64,000 bases of DNA from Phialophora verrucosa. Taxonomy: Eukaryota > Ascomycota > Eurotiomycetes > Chaetothyriales > Herpotrichiellaceae. The notes below the pieces were generated by a model. It was not told the origin of the DNA and did no database searches. It saw nothing but the letters and a program-made list of their open reading frames with translations. A program made the translations under genes and the position numbers. Numbering within the stretch: the first letter of the stretch is position 1; every line of letters begins with the position of its first letter. Shown one piece after another: positions 22,506 to 33,410 of the stretch. The stretch is from contig MSED01000007.1 in NCBI GenBank assembly GCA_002099365.1, positions 682,001-746,000 on the forward strand, read 5' to 3'.

Positions 22506-24846
22506 ATGCATTCGGACATCCATGTAGCTGTCCGCTTTTACGATCAATCCGTTTTCGCGGGCGAACTACTGCAGTGCACCATCACCTTCAGAAATGTCGC
22601 AAACTTGGCAGAGGAGCCTCTCACTCCCTCTTTGCAAAGCCACCGCCGAAGTAGACGAGAGAGTATAAGCCAACTTGCCGCGCAGGCCAACAGACCTAAC
22701 AACGTCCTGCGACTAAGCCAGCATGGGCGATCTCACAACAATGAGCACCCTCCGGGTCAAGCTGGCCACCAGCGACCAAGCACATCAGTGAGCAACAAGG
22801 ACAGTATAGGCGGCACCAGATCACAACGACCAGTACATAAGCAGCAGAGATCTATATCAATCATCTCGGTCGCCTCTCCATCGGTAACCGGAGATGTAGG
22901 AAGCTTGACCCCTAGCGGCTGGGAGAAGCAGAAAAGGCCAGGTCATTCGCGGTCATCGACAGTCCAAATCCAGCATGGTGAGTCGAATATCAATCTGTCT
23001 GGCTGTCATAGACTCATCATACGCAGTGTCGCAACTTAAAGCTAGCCAACAAGAACGAAAGGATGTGCGGAATAGTCTGCAGCTGCCACACAGGGGCGGC
23101 CGTAGAAGTCCACTATCGCCTGTCGGAAGCGAGGGTCGTGATTCAACGTCGGATTTCAGCCCAAGAGTACCTTCCGGTCACTCTAGAGGACATCCAGCAT
23201 CTCAAGAATCGGACGAACTTCGTATCCCGAGTCCAGCCGAGGCCGAAGACACCCGGGCATCTGCCTCTGGACCAGGGCAAGAACTTGCGAGCGAAAGAAG
23301 CAGCGCCGACTTTTACTCGCTTCGCAATCACTCTCAAGAGACTTTGATGTCTGAACAGCCTTCCATCATGTCGGATCATCCGCTGCCGTGGAATTACTCT
23401 GCTCCGGTATCCAGACGACCAGCATTACAACACCCCCAAAGACCTCAAGCTGTGAATCTGCTCATGGGCTACGCTCAACTGAGCGCTACATTCACCTTAG
23501 ACGCCTCACTGGTCGACCAGTCACACTTCGAAGAGGTCAAGACCAAAGGCTTTCTCGGCGGTCAGGCTGGTGGTGGCGTTGTCGGCGTCAAGAAGCCTCG
23601 GCCGAGCAGCGGGTTCTTGGGGGGTTTCAATCTCAACAGCATCGGAGGCTCGTTGAACAGCCTGATCGGCGGCGAAAACATGAGCAGCGTGAAGGAGATG
23701 AACGCTGTGACCAATTCAAGAGCCGTCCCTCTACTGTCTACTCCACAGTCACTGTTGTTCGTCGACATGCATCTCGAACCCGGCGAAGAGCAGAGCTACT
23801 CGTACTGCTATCCTTTACCCCGAGGTCTACCATCCAGCCACCGAGGAAAAGCGATCAAGATTTCCTACAATTTGACCATCGGAGTGCAAGGTCTTCCTGG
23901 AAGCCCCGACGTGCATACGGTGCGACAAGTCAGTGTACCCATCCGTGTTTTCCCCGGAGTTTCGCACGATGGAGAGATCTACGGCCACGATCTCATGCAG
24001 CCGCATGTGATTCTACGCGATCTTGCTCGTACGAAACCCATCTTAGCACCTGAGAGCCAGGAAGACATTACCACATCCACCACACACTTGGACGAAAAGT
24101 CTAGCGCCGAGTTCCTCACTCTCATTGATACGCTTTTGGACCGCAACCGCCGTAGACAATCAAGTACAGGTACCACGGACGCGTTCTCGAGTAGTCAAGA
24201 CACAGGGACCCGTGGAAAGACTCTGCAGGCCGTCGACCGCGCTATCTTATACGGCAATTCCCTCTCTGAGGGCGATTCGAGCCCAAACCGGTTTGAGATT
24301 GCCCGAAATGGTCAGAGAGTTGCAGTCATCGTCATCGACCGACCATTGCACCGGCTCGGGGAGACGATTACAGCCGTTGTTGACTTTTCGGAAAGCGAAA
24401 TACCCGGTTCTTCGCTCAAAGCAACCCTCGAGACGACGGAAAAAGTAACTCCGGCGCTTGCGGTCAGGTCGGTTGCCACAATCAATCGAATTACCCGAAA
24501 GGTCTACGCCGCCCGCTCGGAGAACGTTTTGTTCTCGAAGCGAGCCACCTTCGCATTCAGCATCCCGGCCTCCGCGACGCCAACCTTTGTGACTTCTGGA
24601 GTCAATCTGGACTGGAGTCTTCGGTTCGAGTTCGGAACCATCAAGCCGATCGAGAATGAAGAAGGCGAAATTAGGCCCGTGAAAGACCTCTTGGAGGAGG
24701 TCGTCAATGACGAGAGGAGCACTGTCAATGTGGCTGTGGAGAACCTGGAGTGCGAGACGTTTGAGGTCGTTATCCCGATCACAGTCTATGGCGATCTGGT
24801 ATCCGATGGCAAGGAAGGCGAAGAAATCGTCGGCATTCCGATCTAA
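22506..24846 (+). CDS. RGP1: Rgp1, subunit of the Ric1-Rgp1 GEF for Ypt6/Rab6
   Basis: Two exons, 22506-22977 and 23027-24846, give 763 aa. The 49-nt intron uses GTGAGT and GCAG. The ATG at 22506 was chosen because MHSDIHVAVRFYDQSVFAGE matches the usual Rgp1 start, while in-frame ATGs upstream add unrelated residues. The protein has an arrestin-like first strand set (CTITFRNVANL), a long Ser/Arg-rich disordered insertion, then the Rgp1 domain. Recognisable parts of that domain are LLMGYAQLSATFTLD, SLNSLIGGENMSSVKEMN, FVDMHLEPGEEQSYSYCYPLPRGLPSSHRGKAIKISYNL and the C-terminal VNLDWSLRFEF. The Ric1-Rgp1 complex activates Ypt6 at the Golgi for retrograde traffic. The stop lies only 11 bp from the stop of the convergent exchanger gene. 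Confidence 0.9.
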
Positions 24847-24857
24847 GCGGCACCCCG

Positions 24858-25970
24858 TCAAGGCTTGTACAGCGTGAATTCAAGGATCAGAAACCCGGCG
24901 TACGCAAGCAACATGGCCAACCCGACCAATCTGTGGGTGCCAGTGAGGATCATCACCATTAAGAAGGCTGAAGTTGTCCACGTCCATACGATCTCCTGGG
25001 TATAACTCGAACCTTGGGCAAGACCCTGAGAACTCAGAATCGTCACTCCTAGACAGAGCGTCAGCAAGAATATATTGCTGCCTACTGTGTTGGCGACCAT
25101 GATACCCGGATGGCCTCGATATCCGCTGACCACCGCCACGAACTTCTCGGGCAGGGTGGTGCCGAGCGACAACAGAGTCGCACCAAAGACGGTGTCCGAA
25201 AGGTGGAGTGCCGTCGAGAGCGACTTGGAGGAGTGAGAGAGAACATAGCCACTGAGTGAGAGGGCGATTAAGGCCACAACCAGCTTGACCAGGTGAGCAA
25301 GGATGGGCGGCGGTTCCCTCCATCGACCAATCAACGCTGTCGTCTCATCGGCTTGGTTTCCATCATGCTGAGCCTCATCTCCAGACGCAGACGTTTGCTC
25401 TGACACTTCCGATGTCGAGCTGGCATCAGACTCGACATCAGAATCTTGAGGAGCCGCTAACACACCGCGGTATATCGACCAACCGACGCCCACCATATAC
25501 ACCACAAATGCCACCACCAACAAGGCTCCATAGACATGTCCCTCAAGCTGACCAAATCCCCACAAGACGGCAACAGCGGTAGTGACGCCGAACAGAATGA
25601 CCACGTAAATCCTCGCGCTAACATCATACCTCACAATCGTTTCTCTCTGGGCCAAGACGCCTAACGAGAAGGCACCTAGAATGTTCGCCACACAGCTTCC
25701 GAGCACGTTCCCCAGAGCGAGTTTGGGTCGGCCTTGAGCAATGGCTGCGACCACGACGGCGAGTTCTTCCCATTCGGCGCCGGCGGTGAGCAGGGAGATG
25801 AGTGTTTCGTTGACATGCAAGCGATGAGCCACGTGAGCGGTGCTGGAGATGAAGACGTCGGTGGCGGTGGAGAGTGTGTAGATGCTGAGTAGGAATGTGC
25901 TGAGCGGGAAGAGGATTGATTCCACCGACGAGGACGACGACGACGACGAAGAGGCTTCCAGACCCGCCAT
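24858..25970 (-). CDS. CaCA-family Na+(K+)/Ca2+ or cation exchanger
   Basis: Single exon, 370 aa, with about ten membrane segments in two halves. Each half carries an alpha repeat. Alpha-1 reads ETLISLLTAGAEWEELAVVVAA followed by LALGNVLGSCVANILGAF. Alpha-2 reads DTVFGATLLSLGTTLPEKFVAVVSGYRGH followed by MVANTVGSNIFLLTL. The G-N/S-xxGS and E residues in these repeats form the ion site in the Ca2+/cation antiporter superfamily. A Ser/Asp/Glu-rich loop of about 45 residues separates the halves. The length is shorter than animal NCX and closer to bacterial YrbG-type exchangers. It is likely in an internal or plasma membrane. Ion selectivity cannot be deduced. A poly-Ser/Asp run lies at the N-terminus. 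Confidence 0.85.
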   Translation of the reverse strand: MAGLEASSSSSSSSSVESILFPLSTFLLSIYTLSTATDVFISSTAHVAHRLHVNETLISLLTAGAEWEELAVVVAAIAQGRPKLALGNVLGSCVANILGAFSLGVLAQRETIVRYDVSARIYVVILFGVTTAVAVLWGFGQLEGHVYGALLVVAFVVYMVGVGWSIYRGVLAAPQDSDVESDASSTSEVSEQTSASGDEAQHDGNQADETTALIGRWREPPPILAHLVKLVVALIALSLSGYVLSHSSKSLSTALHLSDTVFGATLLSLGTTLPEKFVAVVSGYRGHPGIMVANTVGSNIFLLTLCLGVTILSSQGLAQGSSYTQEIVWTWTTSAFLMVMILTGTHRLVGLAMLLAYAGFLILEFTLYKP

Positions 25971-27227
25971 GACGGGAAGGAAGGATCAGTGCTTGATGTG
26001 GAGAGGGCGCCACCAGCAACCGACCGATTGCCCAGTGATGGATACAGTATTGGATAGATAGAAGTATATCAAATATATCTTTGGCGCACACACCATGCTT
26101 TACTCCATCCGCATGTTCGTGTGTTTGACCTCGAATGACCAACCGCCAGTGGTCGGGAGACGTAGAGAAGTTTGGAGGTTGGGACGTCAAGATTCTGCCT
26201 TGGTTTCCGTTGTGCCTGGCCCACGATCTCTTCGTTGAGAGCCGAGTAAGGAGCGCGAGAATCACAAGTTGATGGAATGTGCAGTTGAACTGGGCGTAGA
26301 AAAGACGAGAGATCAAGGTTGACTACCGACGTTACGTAAGGAGACTCTGGCTTCCACTGCTCGTGCGATTGGACGAGACGTCAATTGTGCCGATACTGTC
26401 ACCACGTTGTCTCAGTACAGTCAGCTGCGCAAATCCAAAAATCCGGGGTTTTGCCGACTGTGCGCGTACACACACACACACGCACACACGGGCATTCATA
26501 GGAAATCGGTATTCGGCGGCCACGAAGCACCTCGTCTTGGCACCCTTTTAGGACAGCGGTAGTACCGAGTACTCGGCCCGCCGCTCTCCCACTCCTCGCC
26601 AATACAAAATCTCCCAGAAACCCCACGCCGAAACGCCGAGTTTAACCTGCTTTGTCCAACTCCAAACAAGGTCACAGCCCGATGTTCACCAGAGACACGG
26701 GATTGTTGCTTTTCTGGCATCGATGCGAGTCTCTTATCCTGGATTAGGATGGTAGAGTCATAGGTCAGTTGACGCGGTTGACTATGGCTAAATTGTGCAA
26801 TTGAGGAAATGTCATAAAGAGCCTGGTCTTCTAATAAAGACATGATATATGGAGACAAGGAGTCACCTTCGACATGGCGAGTGTGGCTGACCTGTTGGTG
26901 GCGAAAGGTAATGTTCGGGAAGCTAGACCACCTCCCCGAAAGCACCGGAGTCTAGGCTGCCAGGACTGGCAGTGTCCAGTCAACCATAGCCTCGTCAAGT
27001 CAGACCCGGCGCAGACGTCATCTTGTTGCAGAGGCAATAATGAGTCGGCCCGCTCTTCTGTGTCGGGGTTTGAAAACTCATTTCTGGAAAGCAAGAGGAT
27101 ACCGCTCTTCGCGGCTGTTTCGTATATCGTTGTCTCGAGACTCCTTGATCTTTCATTGCACAGTGAGCACGGCATTCATGACCTTTTCTCAATCTTGGTT
27201 GGACAGACTGCTTGTCACAAGGTCACC
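25971..27227. other. Intergenic region with CA microsatellite
   Basis: About 1.25 kb between the exchanger start and the hydrolase start. It holds a CA-repeat tract at 26468-26489 and a CCGGGGTTTT stretch at 26443. No open frame has family motifs. Confidence 0.55.
26468..26489. repeat. (CA)n microsatellite
   Basis: About ten CA dinucleotides interrupted by a single CG, giving Val/Cys or Thr/His runs in shadow frames only. Confidence 0.9.
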
Positions 27228-28187
27228 ATGTCTCGAGTCACCCAAGCATGTTGCACGTAGGGAGACCCTAACTGCCTGATGACAATAGGCTTCTGTTGCT
27301 GACTCTTCCTACCAGCATTCCTCCCATCGTAGGCCAAGGATATGAGTCAAAGGGCAAATACACAACCCTGAACGGTCTGAAGATATGTAAGCATGAGTGC
27401 AAGGCATCATGTGTATGGAAAAAGTGGGTGACACAACGCAACAGATGTGACTGGTCCTGATGATGCCACTAAGGCCATTCTCATCATCTACGGTAAGAAC
27501 TTATGCTGTCAAGCTTCGCAGGAGGCTGTGCTCAAAATGCGATGTTCCTGGACTGACTTCATACCTACCTGGCCAGATATCTTCGGTTTCTTCCCGCAAA
27601 CCCTCCAAGGTGCCGATATTCTGGCCACCAGTGACGAAAGCACCAAATACAAAGTCTTCATGCCCGATTTTTTCGACGGCAAGCCCGCAGATATCTCATG
27701 GTACCCGCCTCAGACGGAAGAGCACCAGCAGAAGCTCGGCGCCTTTTTTCAAAGCGCAGCAGATCCTTCCAAGACACTGCCCCGAATTCCCGGAATCGTC
27801 TCTGAAGCCAATAATCAGGCTCCCGGCGGTTCATTCGCATCTTGGGCCATCTTAGGCCATTGTTGGGGTGGGAAGATCGCCACTCTAGCCGTGGCAGGTG
27901 ACAGTACAGTCTTCAAAGTGGCAGTCCAGTGTCATCCAGCCATGCTGGATGCCAGCGATGCCAAGAATGTATCCGTGCCCATGGCATTGTTGGCGTCGAA
28001 GGACGAGTCGGCAAAGGACGTGGAGGAGTTCAAAGAAGCACTCACGGTACCGAGCCACGTGGAGACATTCGGTACTCAGATCCACGGTTGGATGGCCGCA
28101 CGTGCGGACTTAGAGGATGCAGAGGTACGGAAGGAATACGAGCGAGGGTACAGAACGGCGCTCTCTTTCATCTCTGAGCACATGTGA
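27228..28187 (+). CDS. Dienelactone hydrolase family protein
   Basis: Four exons: 27228-27256, 27316-27386, 27445-27492 and 27577-28187, giving 252 aa, the normal family length. The short first exon encodes MSRVTQACCT, joined to IPPIVGQGYESKGKY and then LNGLKIYVTGPDDATKAILIIYDIFGFFPQTLQGAD, which is the expected N-terminal order for fungal DLH proteins. The nucleophile elbow is GHCWGGK, with Cys as nucleophile. Asp in ASKDES and His in TQIHGW are the likely remaining triad members. Dienelactone hydrolases open lactones such as those from intradiol ring cleavage, but many fungal paralogues have unknown substrates. The gene is immediately left of the oxidative cluster, so it could belong to it or simply neighbour it. 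Confidence 0.88.
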
Positions 28188-28766
28188 GCTCCGGAAGAGT
28201 TTATCGGTAGCTGAGTGAGAAGATGGTGTCGCAGATCGAAGGAGAATGCTAGGTAGACAACCCAGTGACCAGCGTAAATAGGGTCCGCTTTTTAACAGAT
28301 TTGATAGCAGATCAACGAGCAGTGAGCATGTTTAAGGGGAAACATGCTTCATGAAGATTTCGCTCAAGGCACGTTGCGGCCGCTCTCTTCTCTAGTGCAG
28401 ACTGCTAGAACGTGTTTCTTTGTAGATTCTGTCGATCTCTTTTTATTTCTCCCTCCTCGACACTGCCGAGCCGCAGCAGCCCCGACCCGTGCAAAGCAAA
28501 ACCATCCCTGAGCTCTCACTTGTAATGTGGCCCTGGTTTCCGCGTTATGCAGGTCAGGCAAAATGTAATAAGTTACTGCAAGCATATTTCATCTACACGA
28601 TCGCTTTTCAGTCGTCGGCTCCCCGACTGGATGGACTGTCGCTATCACATACGCTGTGGAAACGACAAGAAAACAAAAATGGAAAGACAGAAGGTAAGTC
28701 TATCATTCAGTCTGCTTGGGGCCCGTCTAGGACCCTTTGTTCCAGTCCTGTGCGTGTCTTGTAAGC
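28188..28766. other. Convergent intergenic region
   Basis: About 580 bp between the convergent hydrolase and SDR genes. No gene is supported. It is taken here as the left boundary of the oxidative gene cluster. Confidence 0.5.
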
Positions 28767-29537
28767 CTAGGGGGTGCCGCCATTGACGGGCAGAACCTGG
28801 CCGACTATGTACGAGGCCTGGCTGCTCAAGAGGAAGAGAACTGCACTGGCAATCTCGTCGGGCTCGCCCGCTCGGCCCGACGGATTTCTCTCGATCTCTT
28901 CGTGGGCTACCTTTCCCCGTTCGTCTCCCGTGTTCAACGCCATGAGGCCCATGGGCGTGCGGATGAGACCTGGCGCGACCATGTTCACCCGGATGCGCTT
29001 GCGTGCGTATTCCTTACCCCAACATCTGGTCAGGCCGAGCACGGCATGCTTGCTGGCAGTGTAGGCATTCATGGGCGGCGTGCCGATGAGGGACATGTTG
29101 GAGCCGATGTTGACGATGCCGCAAGCGTCCCTAGGATCCTCGGATTTGAAAGGATGTCTCTCCAGATGCCGTAATAGCTCAGTGACCATGTTCCAAGTGC
29201 CTCCGCAGTTGATGTCCATGACGTTGCGGTACGTCGCGTCGCTCTCGATGGCTTCAGAGCCGGAAGGGGAGATTCCTGCGGCATTCACTAGGCCGCTGAT
29301 ATCCGGTGTGCGTTTCAGGATGGTCTTGTAGGCCTCAGCAACGTCTTGACGAGAGCTCACATTCACATTTGGGTAGAAATAGAGGCTCCTGTTGTCGACG
29401 TTCAGATCCTTCGGAGCTGGTGATCGGTCGATGGCGTGGACGGTGGCTGAAAGGTCGAGCAACCTTCGAACCGTTTGCAGGCCAATACCTGAGGCGCCGC
29501 CGGTAACTATGAAGGATTTTCCTGCCAGCTTATACAT
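28767..29537 (-). CDS. Short-chain dehydrogenase/reductase (classical)
   Basis: Single exon, 256 aa. Cofactor motif TGGASGIG is at about residue 12, NAAGIS marks the adenine-ring-stabilising NAAG motif, the catalytic Ser lies in NIGSNMSLIG and the catalytic pair in YTASK, followed by the PGLIRTPMG segment. Length and motif order are those of a classical NAD(P)-dependent SDR. The acidic residue after strand beta-2 (HAIDRSP) favours NAD(H). Substrate is unknown. It is the first of three SDRs in the cluster and is co-oriented with the next four genes. Confidence 0.88.
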   Translation of the reverse strand: MYKLAGKSFIVTGGASGIGLQTVRRLLDLSATVHAIDRSPAPKDLNVDNRSLYFYPNVNVSSRQDVAEAYKTILKRTPDISGLVNAAGISPSGSEAIESDATYRNVMDINCGGTWNMVTELLRHLERHPFKSEDPRDACGIVNIGSNMSLIGTPPMNAYTASKHAVLGLTRCWGKEYARKRIRVNMVAPGLIRTPMGLMALNTGDERGKVAHEEIERNPSGRAGEPDEIASAVLFLLSSQASYIVGQVLPVNGGTP

Positions 29538-30213
29538 TTGTGAGTCTTCTGATGGCCCCCAGATAATCGACTCGAGAGCAGTTCACGTTTACTCCTGGGT
29601 GGCTTTTTGAGGAAAGAATTTCGTGTTGAGAATGGGCCAATGGGCCTATTTGGCTACGCCTCGGCAGAGACATCATTCTCGTCCATGGACCCCGTAATGC
29701 GCCGCCGTTCCACCCCCCGGATGTGAATCTGTGGACGTACCTGGCTTTGGATTCGGCCACAAGCGAAGAGTGGGGGATAACTTCGGACTCGACTTGTACC
29801 CATCTGCGAGCTCGGCCTCACCGGCACAATTTTCTGAGATTATCCTGCTTAGATGACTTAGAGCTACACCTCCCAAAACTTGGAGCGTGGAGAGTTCTAC
29901 GAACGACTGAACCTCGATGTAGTGGCGCGTAGCGCCGTAGAGCCTCCGGACTTGGAAGTCCATTTTGGGACCGGCCCTACAGATGGCGAAAATCCCGAGG
30001 GCGCGGGGCTGACCACGTCAGGGTCATCCGGAGACGGACAAGGGCCTCATCTCTGAACATCTGTCCGAGACGGGGGACAGACGCTGAGAGATCATCTTCA
30101 TGGTTTTGAGAGCGGCTCCGTTGGGAGTAGATGGACACATTGCCCATATGTTAGTCCGCCATCAAGGCAGCACATGCTGTCACTGAGTGTTGGGTATGTC
30201 TGTGCATTCCAGC
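29538..30213. other. Intergenic / SDR promoter region
   Basis: About 675 bp upstream of the SDR and downstream of the scytalone-dehydratase-like gene. Open frames are unsupported. A CCCCCCGGATGTGAATCTG stretch at about 29714 is weakly related to the cluster promoter element. Confidence 0.4.
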
Positions 30214-30881
30214 CTAGTGTTTGAAGACCTTTCCCATGTTCAGATCCCCCATCCTCGGCTGTGGACAGGTGCCGCGCAGTTTCCAGACACCATCGATCTT
30301 CTCATATGTATGAGTCATGATAATGAGAGATTCCCCCGTCGCCTCGATGTCCTTCTTGCCGATCTCGACCAACCGCACATAGCGGACGTAGACCTGCCAG
30401 TGGCCAAGCGCTTGATCAGGCGAGAGCTTCTCGAGCTTCGAACTGCCGATGATGTGGCTGCATTCGATGTGCCCGCCCAGATTAGTTGGGCTGCTCGCTC
30501 GTTTCATGAACGCATCCTTCGGCATGTCTTCCAGCTTTTGCCCTCCCGCCTGACTGTAGTCGAGCTTGTCGCCGGTTCATTAGCGGTGCTGGCCCTCCAG
30601 TAATCCAAAAAAAAAAAAAAAAAACTCACTGTAATCTGACGAGCAACAATCGCGTCTAGACGGTCCCATTGCTGAAGAGTTTCAAGGTCAGGCTTGTGTC
30701 CTCGCCGCTCCAGGCGCATCTTCTCACCTTGGTGTCGTATGCATCCGCCCACTCAAAAGTTATCTCTTTGAAAATCTGGGATTCTGCAACGTGGTCCGTG
30801 ATCAGTCTGTCGAATTTGTGGTGGGAAGAGAGTTCAAGATTCGGACGTACCCTCGAACGATACCTTTTGAGCTGAAGACAT
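30214..30881 (-). CDS. Scytalone dehydratase-like protein (SnoaL/NTF2 fold)
   Basis: Four exons, 30881-30851, 30783-30728, 30671-30630 and 30564-30214, give 159 aa; melanin-pathway scytalone dehydratase is about 170 aa. Splicing restores EWADAYDTK-QWDRLDAIVARQIT-LDYSQAGG, then KLEDMPKDAF, CSHIIGSS, LGHWQVYVRY and YEKIDGVWKL, which follow the scytalone dehydratase order. Conserved active-site positions include Tyr and Asp of AYD, Tyr of LDY and His of CSH. Other positions differ: the region equivalent to VPHQRY reads YVRYVR, and the HSAN block reads LIIM. That suggests a different substrate from scytalone, as in the dehydratases of anthraquinone/xanthone clusters. The third intron (65 nt) contains an 18-nt homopolymer next to the donor. 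Confidence 0.82.
30607..30624. repeat. A18/T18 homopolymer inside an intron
   Basis: A run of 18 A on the plus strand (18 T on the sense strand) begins immediately after the GTGAG donor of the third intron of the scytalone-dehydratase-like gene, so it occupies the 5' part of a 65-nt intron. Confidence 0.9.
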
Positions 30882-31401
30882 GGTTTGTGACCCTGGCAGC
30901 GAGAGCGTAGAGCGTAGACAATAAACCGCGAACCTAAGCAGCTATAAGGTCGTAAGAAATGGCAAATTTGAACCGAAGCATACATAGCGTCAGGACTTGA
31001 GTCCATTTTCCTCACATATACATATACATTTCTATGCTTGAAACTCCGCCCCATGTAAAGCCTCCGGGATGATGGATTTCGGGTTGTTCTTGGTTCTCCT
31101 GATGGGATCGTCGCTTCGGAGACTGGCTATGGTGCTCTCCAAACCCCGACCCGACCACAGCTGTGGCCTTGGGTACGTTGGGGGTGGAGTTGTCATGCAG
31201 TGTGGAGCCACATGTAGGTCACAGTCAAAGACCCGAGCCAGCTGTTCCACACCAGTGTACTTGGTTACGCTCTGAAGATCTACCCCAATATCTAGACCAA
31301 GAGCCGGTACCGCAGGCGGACTTTGTGAGAAGCATATAGGCCATTTCATATTTCTGGGGCAATGCAAACCTATCATACGGTGATACTATGAAGCTACGAT
31401 C
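30882..31401. other. Intergenic
   Basis: About 520 bp between the scytalone-dehydratase-like start and the 3' end of the FMN oxidase gene. No gene is recognised. Confidence 0.5.
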
Positions 31402-32739
31402 TCACAACCTCGACTGCGGCAGGATCTGCAAATCGGCACGGCTCAGGTCCTGGATGCTAGTCTTGCCCAGATTGCCTAACATGTTGTCCGTGTCCGCCAG
31501 CAAACAGCGCAATACATGCTGTACACCCTCGCGTCCCCGAATAGCCAGACCGTACATATACGGCCGCCCGATAAGTACCGCTTTCGCGCCCAGGGCAAGC
31601 GCCTTAAGGACGTCGCTGCCCGTTCTAATTCCGCTGTCGAAGAGCAGAGTGATGCCGGACTCCTTAACTCGTTCGTCGGCGGCGATTTCTGCCAGGGCAT
31701 CCAGGGAGGCAATGGCACCGTCGAGCTGCCGGCCGCCGTGGTTCGAAATGATGATGCCGTCGACGCCGTGGTCGATGGCTTTATGCGCGTCGTCTACTCT
31801 TTGGATCCCTTTCAGAATGATGGGACCGTCCCAGAGTCGCTTGAGGGACTTAAGGTGTTCCCAGTCACGGTAGGTCCCCGAGTATAATACGTCGTTCCAA
31901 GAGCTCGCCATTCTCATGGTTCTATGGTTCAGCAACGCACGGAGAGCGCAGGAAACAGACCCAGTATCTTTCATCGATCTCCACAGCTCTTGCGCCTTCG
32001 TTACCGCGCTGCGATTGTCCATGGCAAGCAACTCCTGGTATTTCCGTTGGAAAGTTGGATCCGAGAACCCGATCTGGCAGCCTTCGCCCCAAATAAAGGG
32101 AAGATACGACGTGTCGATGTCGGTAGGTCGCCAAGCCAACTGAAAGGTGTCGAGAGTTACCACTAGGACTTTGTACCCATTAATTTTGGCGCGCCGAAGT
32201 AGACTTGCCGTGATATCATCTTCCTGTGGCTTAGGCCAGTAGAGTTGATACCAGCGATGTCCGTCACCGTTCGCCTGCGCGACTTCTTCAATAGTCCTGG
32301 TCGACGCGGTCGATAAGATCATGGGCACTCCAACATCCCGACATGCTTTTGCTGTTGCTTCCTCGCCGTCTCGGTGCATGATGCTCTGCACCCCCACTGG
32401 AGCTACCAAAAGCGGGCTTGGATACCGGGTACCAAATAACTCCACGCTCAGATCACGGCGTGTTGCATTGACAAGCATCTTCTGTCGGAGTCGATAACGA
32501 TCAAAGGCTGCCATGTTGGCACGGTTGGTGCTTTCACTGGACGCCGAGCCGGCGACATACCCAAGATTCGGGGCAGGAACTTTGGCACGGGCGAGAGCCT
32601 CCCATTCGGTGGGCTTGACCGAGAACAAAGGAGCGCGGAGGGACGAGTAGATGCGTCTTTGATAGGCGGCGAAAGCGTCTGCGTTGGGCTGAACGTAAGA
32701 GCATGCCTGAGCCCTCGATGGTTCGTTGTCCTCGCCCAT
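31402..32739 (-). CDS. FMN-dependent alpha-hydroxy acid oxidase (lactate 2-monooxygenase/oxidase-like), PTS1
   Basis: Single exon, 445 aa. It is a TIM-barrel flavoenzyme that oxidises 2-hydroxy acids to 2-oxo acids, or decarboxylates them if it is a monooxygenase. Motifs in order: LGYVAGSASSE at the N-terminal barrel edge, LLVAPVGVQSIMH, LSTASTRTIEEVA, WYQLYWPK, KVLVVTLDT, ILKGIQ with the FMN-contacting Lys, the active-site SNHGGRQLDGA with catalytic His/Arg, and the phosphate-binding DSGIRTGSDVLKALALGAKAVLIGRP. The C-terminus is QSRL. SRL is a canonical peroxisomal targeting tripeptide, so peroxisomal location is likely, which suits H2O2 production. Mandelate-type aromatic hydroxy acids would fit the neighbours, but the substrate is inferred only. 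Confidence 0.88.
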   Translation of the reverse strand: MGEDNEPSRAQACSYVQPNADAFAAYQRRIYSSLRAPLFSVKPTEWEALARAKVPAPNLGYVAGSASSESTNRANMAAFDRYRLRQKMLVNATRRDLSVELFGTRYPSPLLVAPVGVQSIMHRDGEEATAKACRDVGVPMILSTASTRTIEEVAQANGDGHRWYQLYWPKPQEDDITASLLRRAKINGYKVLVVTLDTFQLAWRPTDIDTSYLPFIWGEGCQIGFSDPTFQRKYQELLAMDNRSAVTKAQELWRSMKDTGSVSCALRALLNHRTMRMASSWNDVLYSGTYRDWEHLKSLKRLWDGPIILKGIQRVDDAHKAIDHGVDGIIISNHGGRQLDGAIASLDALAEIAADERVKESGITLLFDSGIRTGSDVLKALALGAKAVLIGRPYMYGLAIRGREGVQHVLRCLLADTDNMLGNLGKTSIQDLSRADLQILPQSRL

Positions 32740-33410
32740 TTGAAAGCAGTTGCTTCACCCTCTGAACCGCGACGTTCACTGGCTGAGTCAAAGTTGCGAA
32801 CTTCTGGATCACTTTCTAATCGTAGGTGTCCCAAAACGCGCCCAGAATTCGAAATGGAGGTATTGTATTCCCTAACGTGGCCTTCTGTCAATTGCGGGGC
32901 CAGAACACCGTTGTTGCCAGTCATCTAGTTATGGCCTCTCTTGCATTTCGCTCCTGGCTAATCTCGTGCATTCGACAGAGGTTTTGGTGTTGACCATGCA
33001 GTATTTGTGTGGGTGGCAGCAGCGAGGCTCCGAATCGCGATGGTCCTTCGGGGTTTGCCTCTGCTCTTTGGGTCCGGACACCGCTGGGATTGACGTCTGC
33101 TGCCGGGATCCGCTCTCCCTAGGACTCTTTCCACATTCGACGGACGGATTCAAGTTCCGTGACTGTTTCAGCGTGGTTCAAGTTATCGTCGTTGGAGCTA
33201 GATCGAATTACACACCTATATTCGACATGGCTTTTTGCTTGAGACTACAAAAAGGGTTACACTACAAACCCGGGGAGTTTGGAGTCGTAAGGCCACAGAA
33301 TGTCCAGATCCCGACCAACGCATCCATTCCTTCAAATTTTTTATCCCTTGTCGAAATTATGTGCGAAGCCAATGGCAATACTTTTGCCAAACCGACTGAA
33401 GCGTGCGCCA
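32740..33410. other. Intergenic / FMN oxidase promoter region
   Basis: About 670 bp between the FMN oxidase start and the 3' end of the transesterase gene. Short frames lack homology. Confidence 0.5.
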
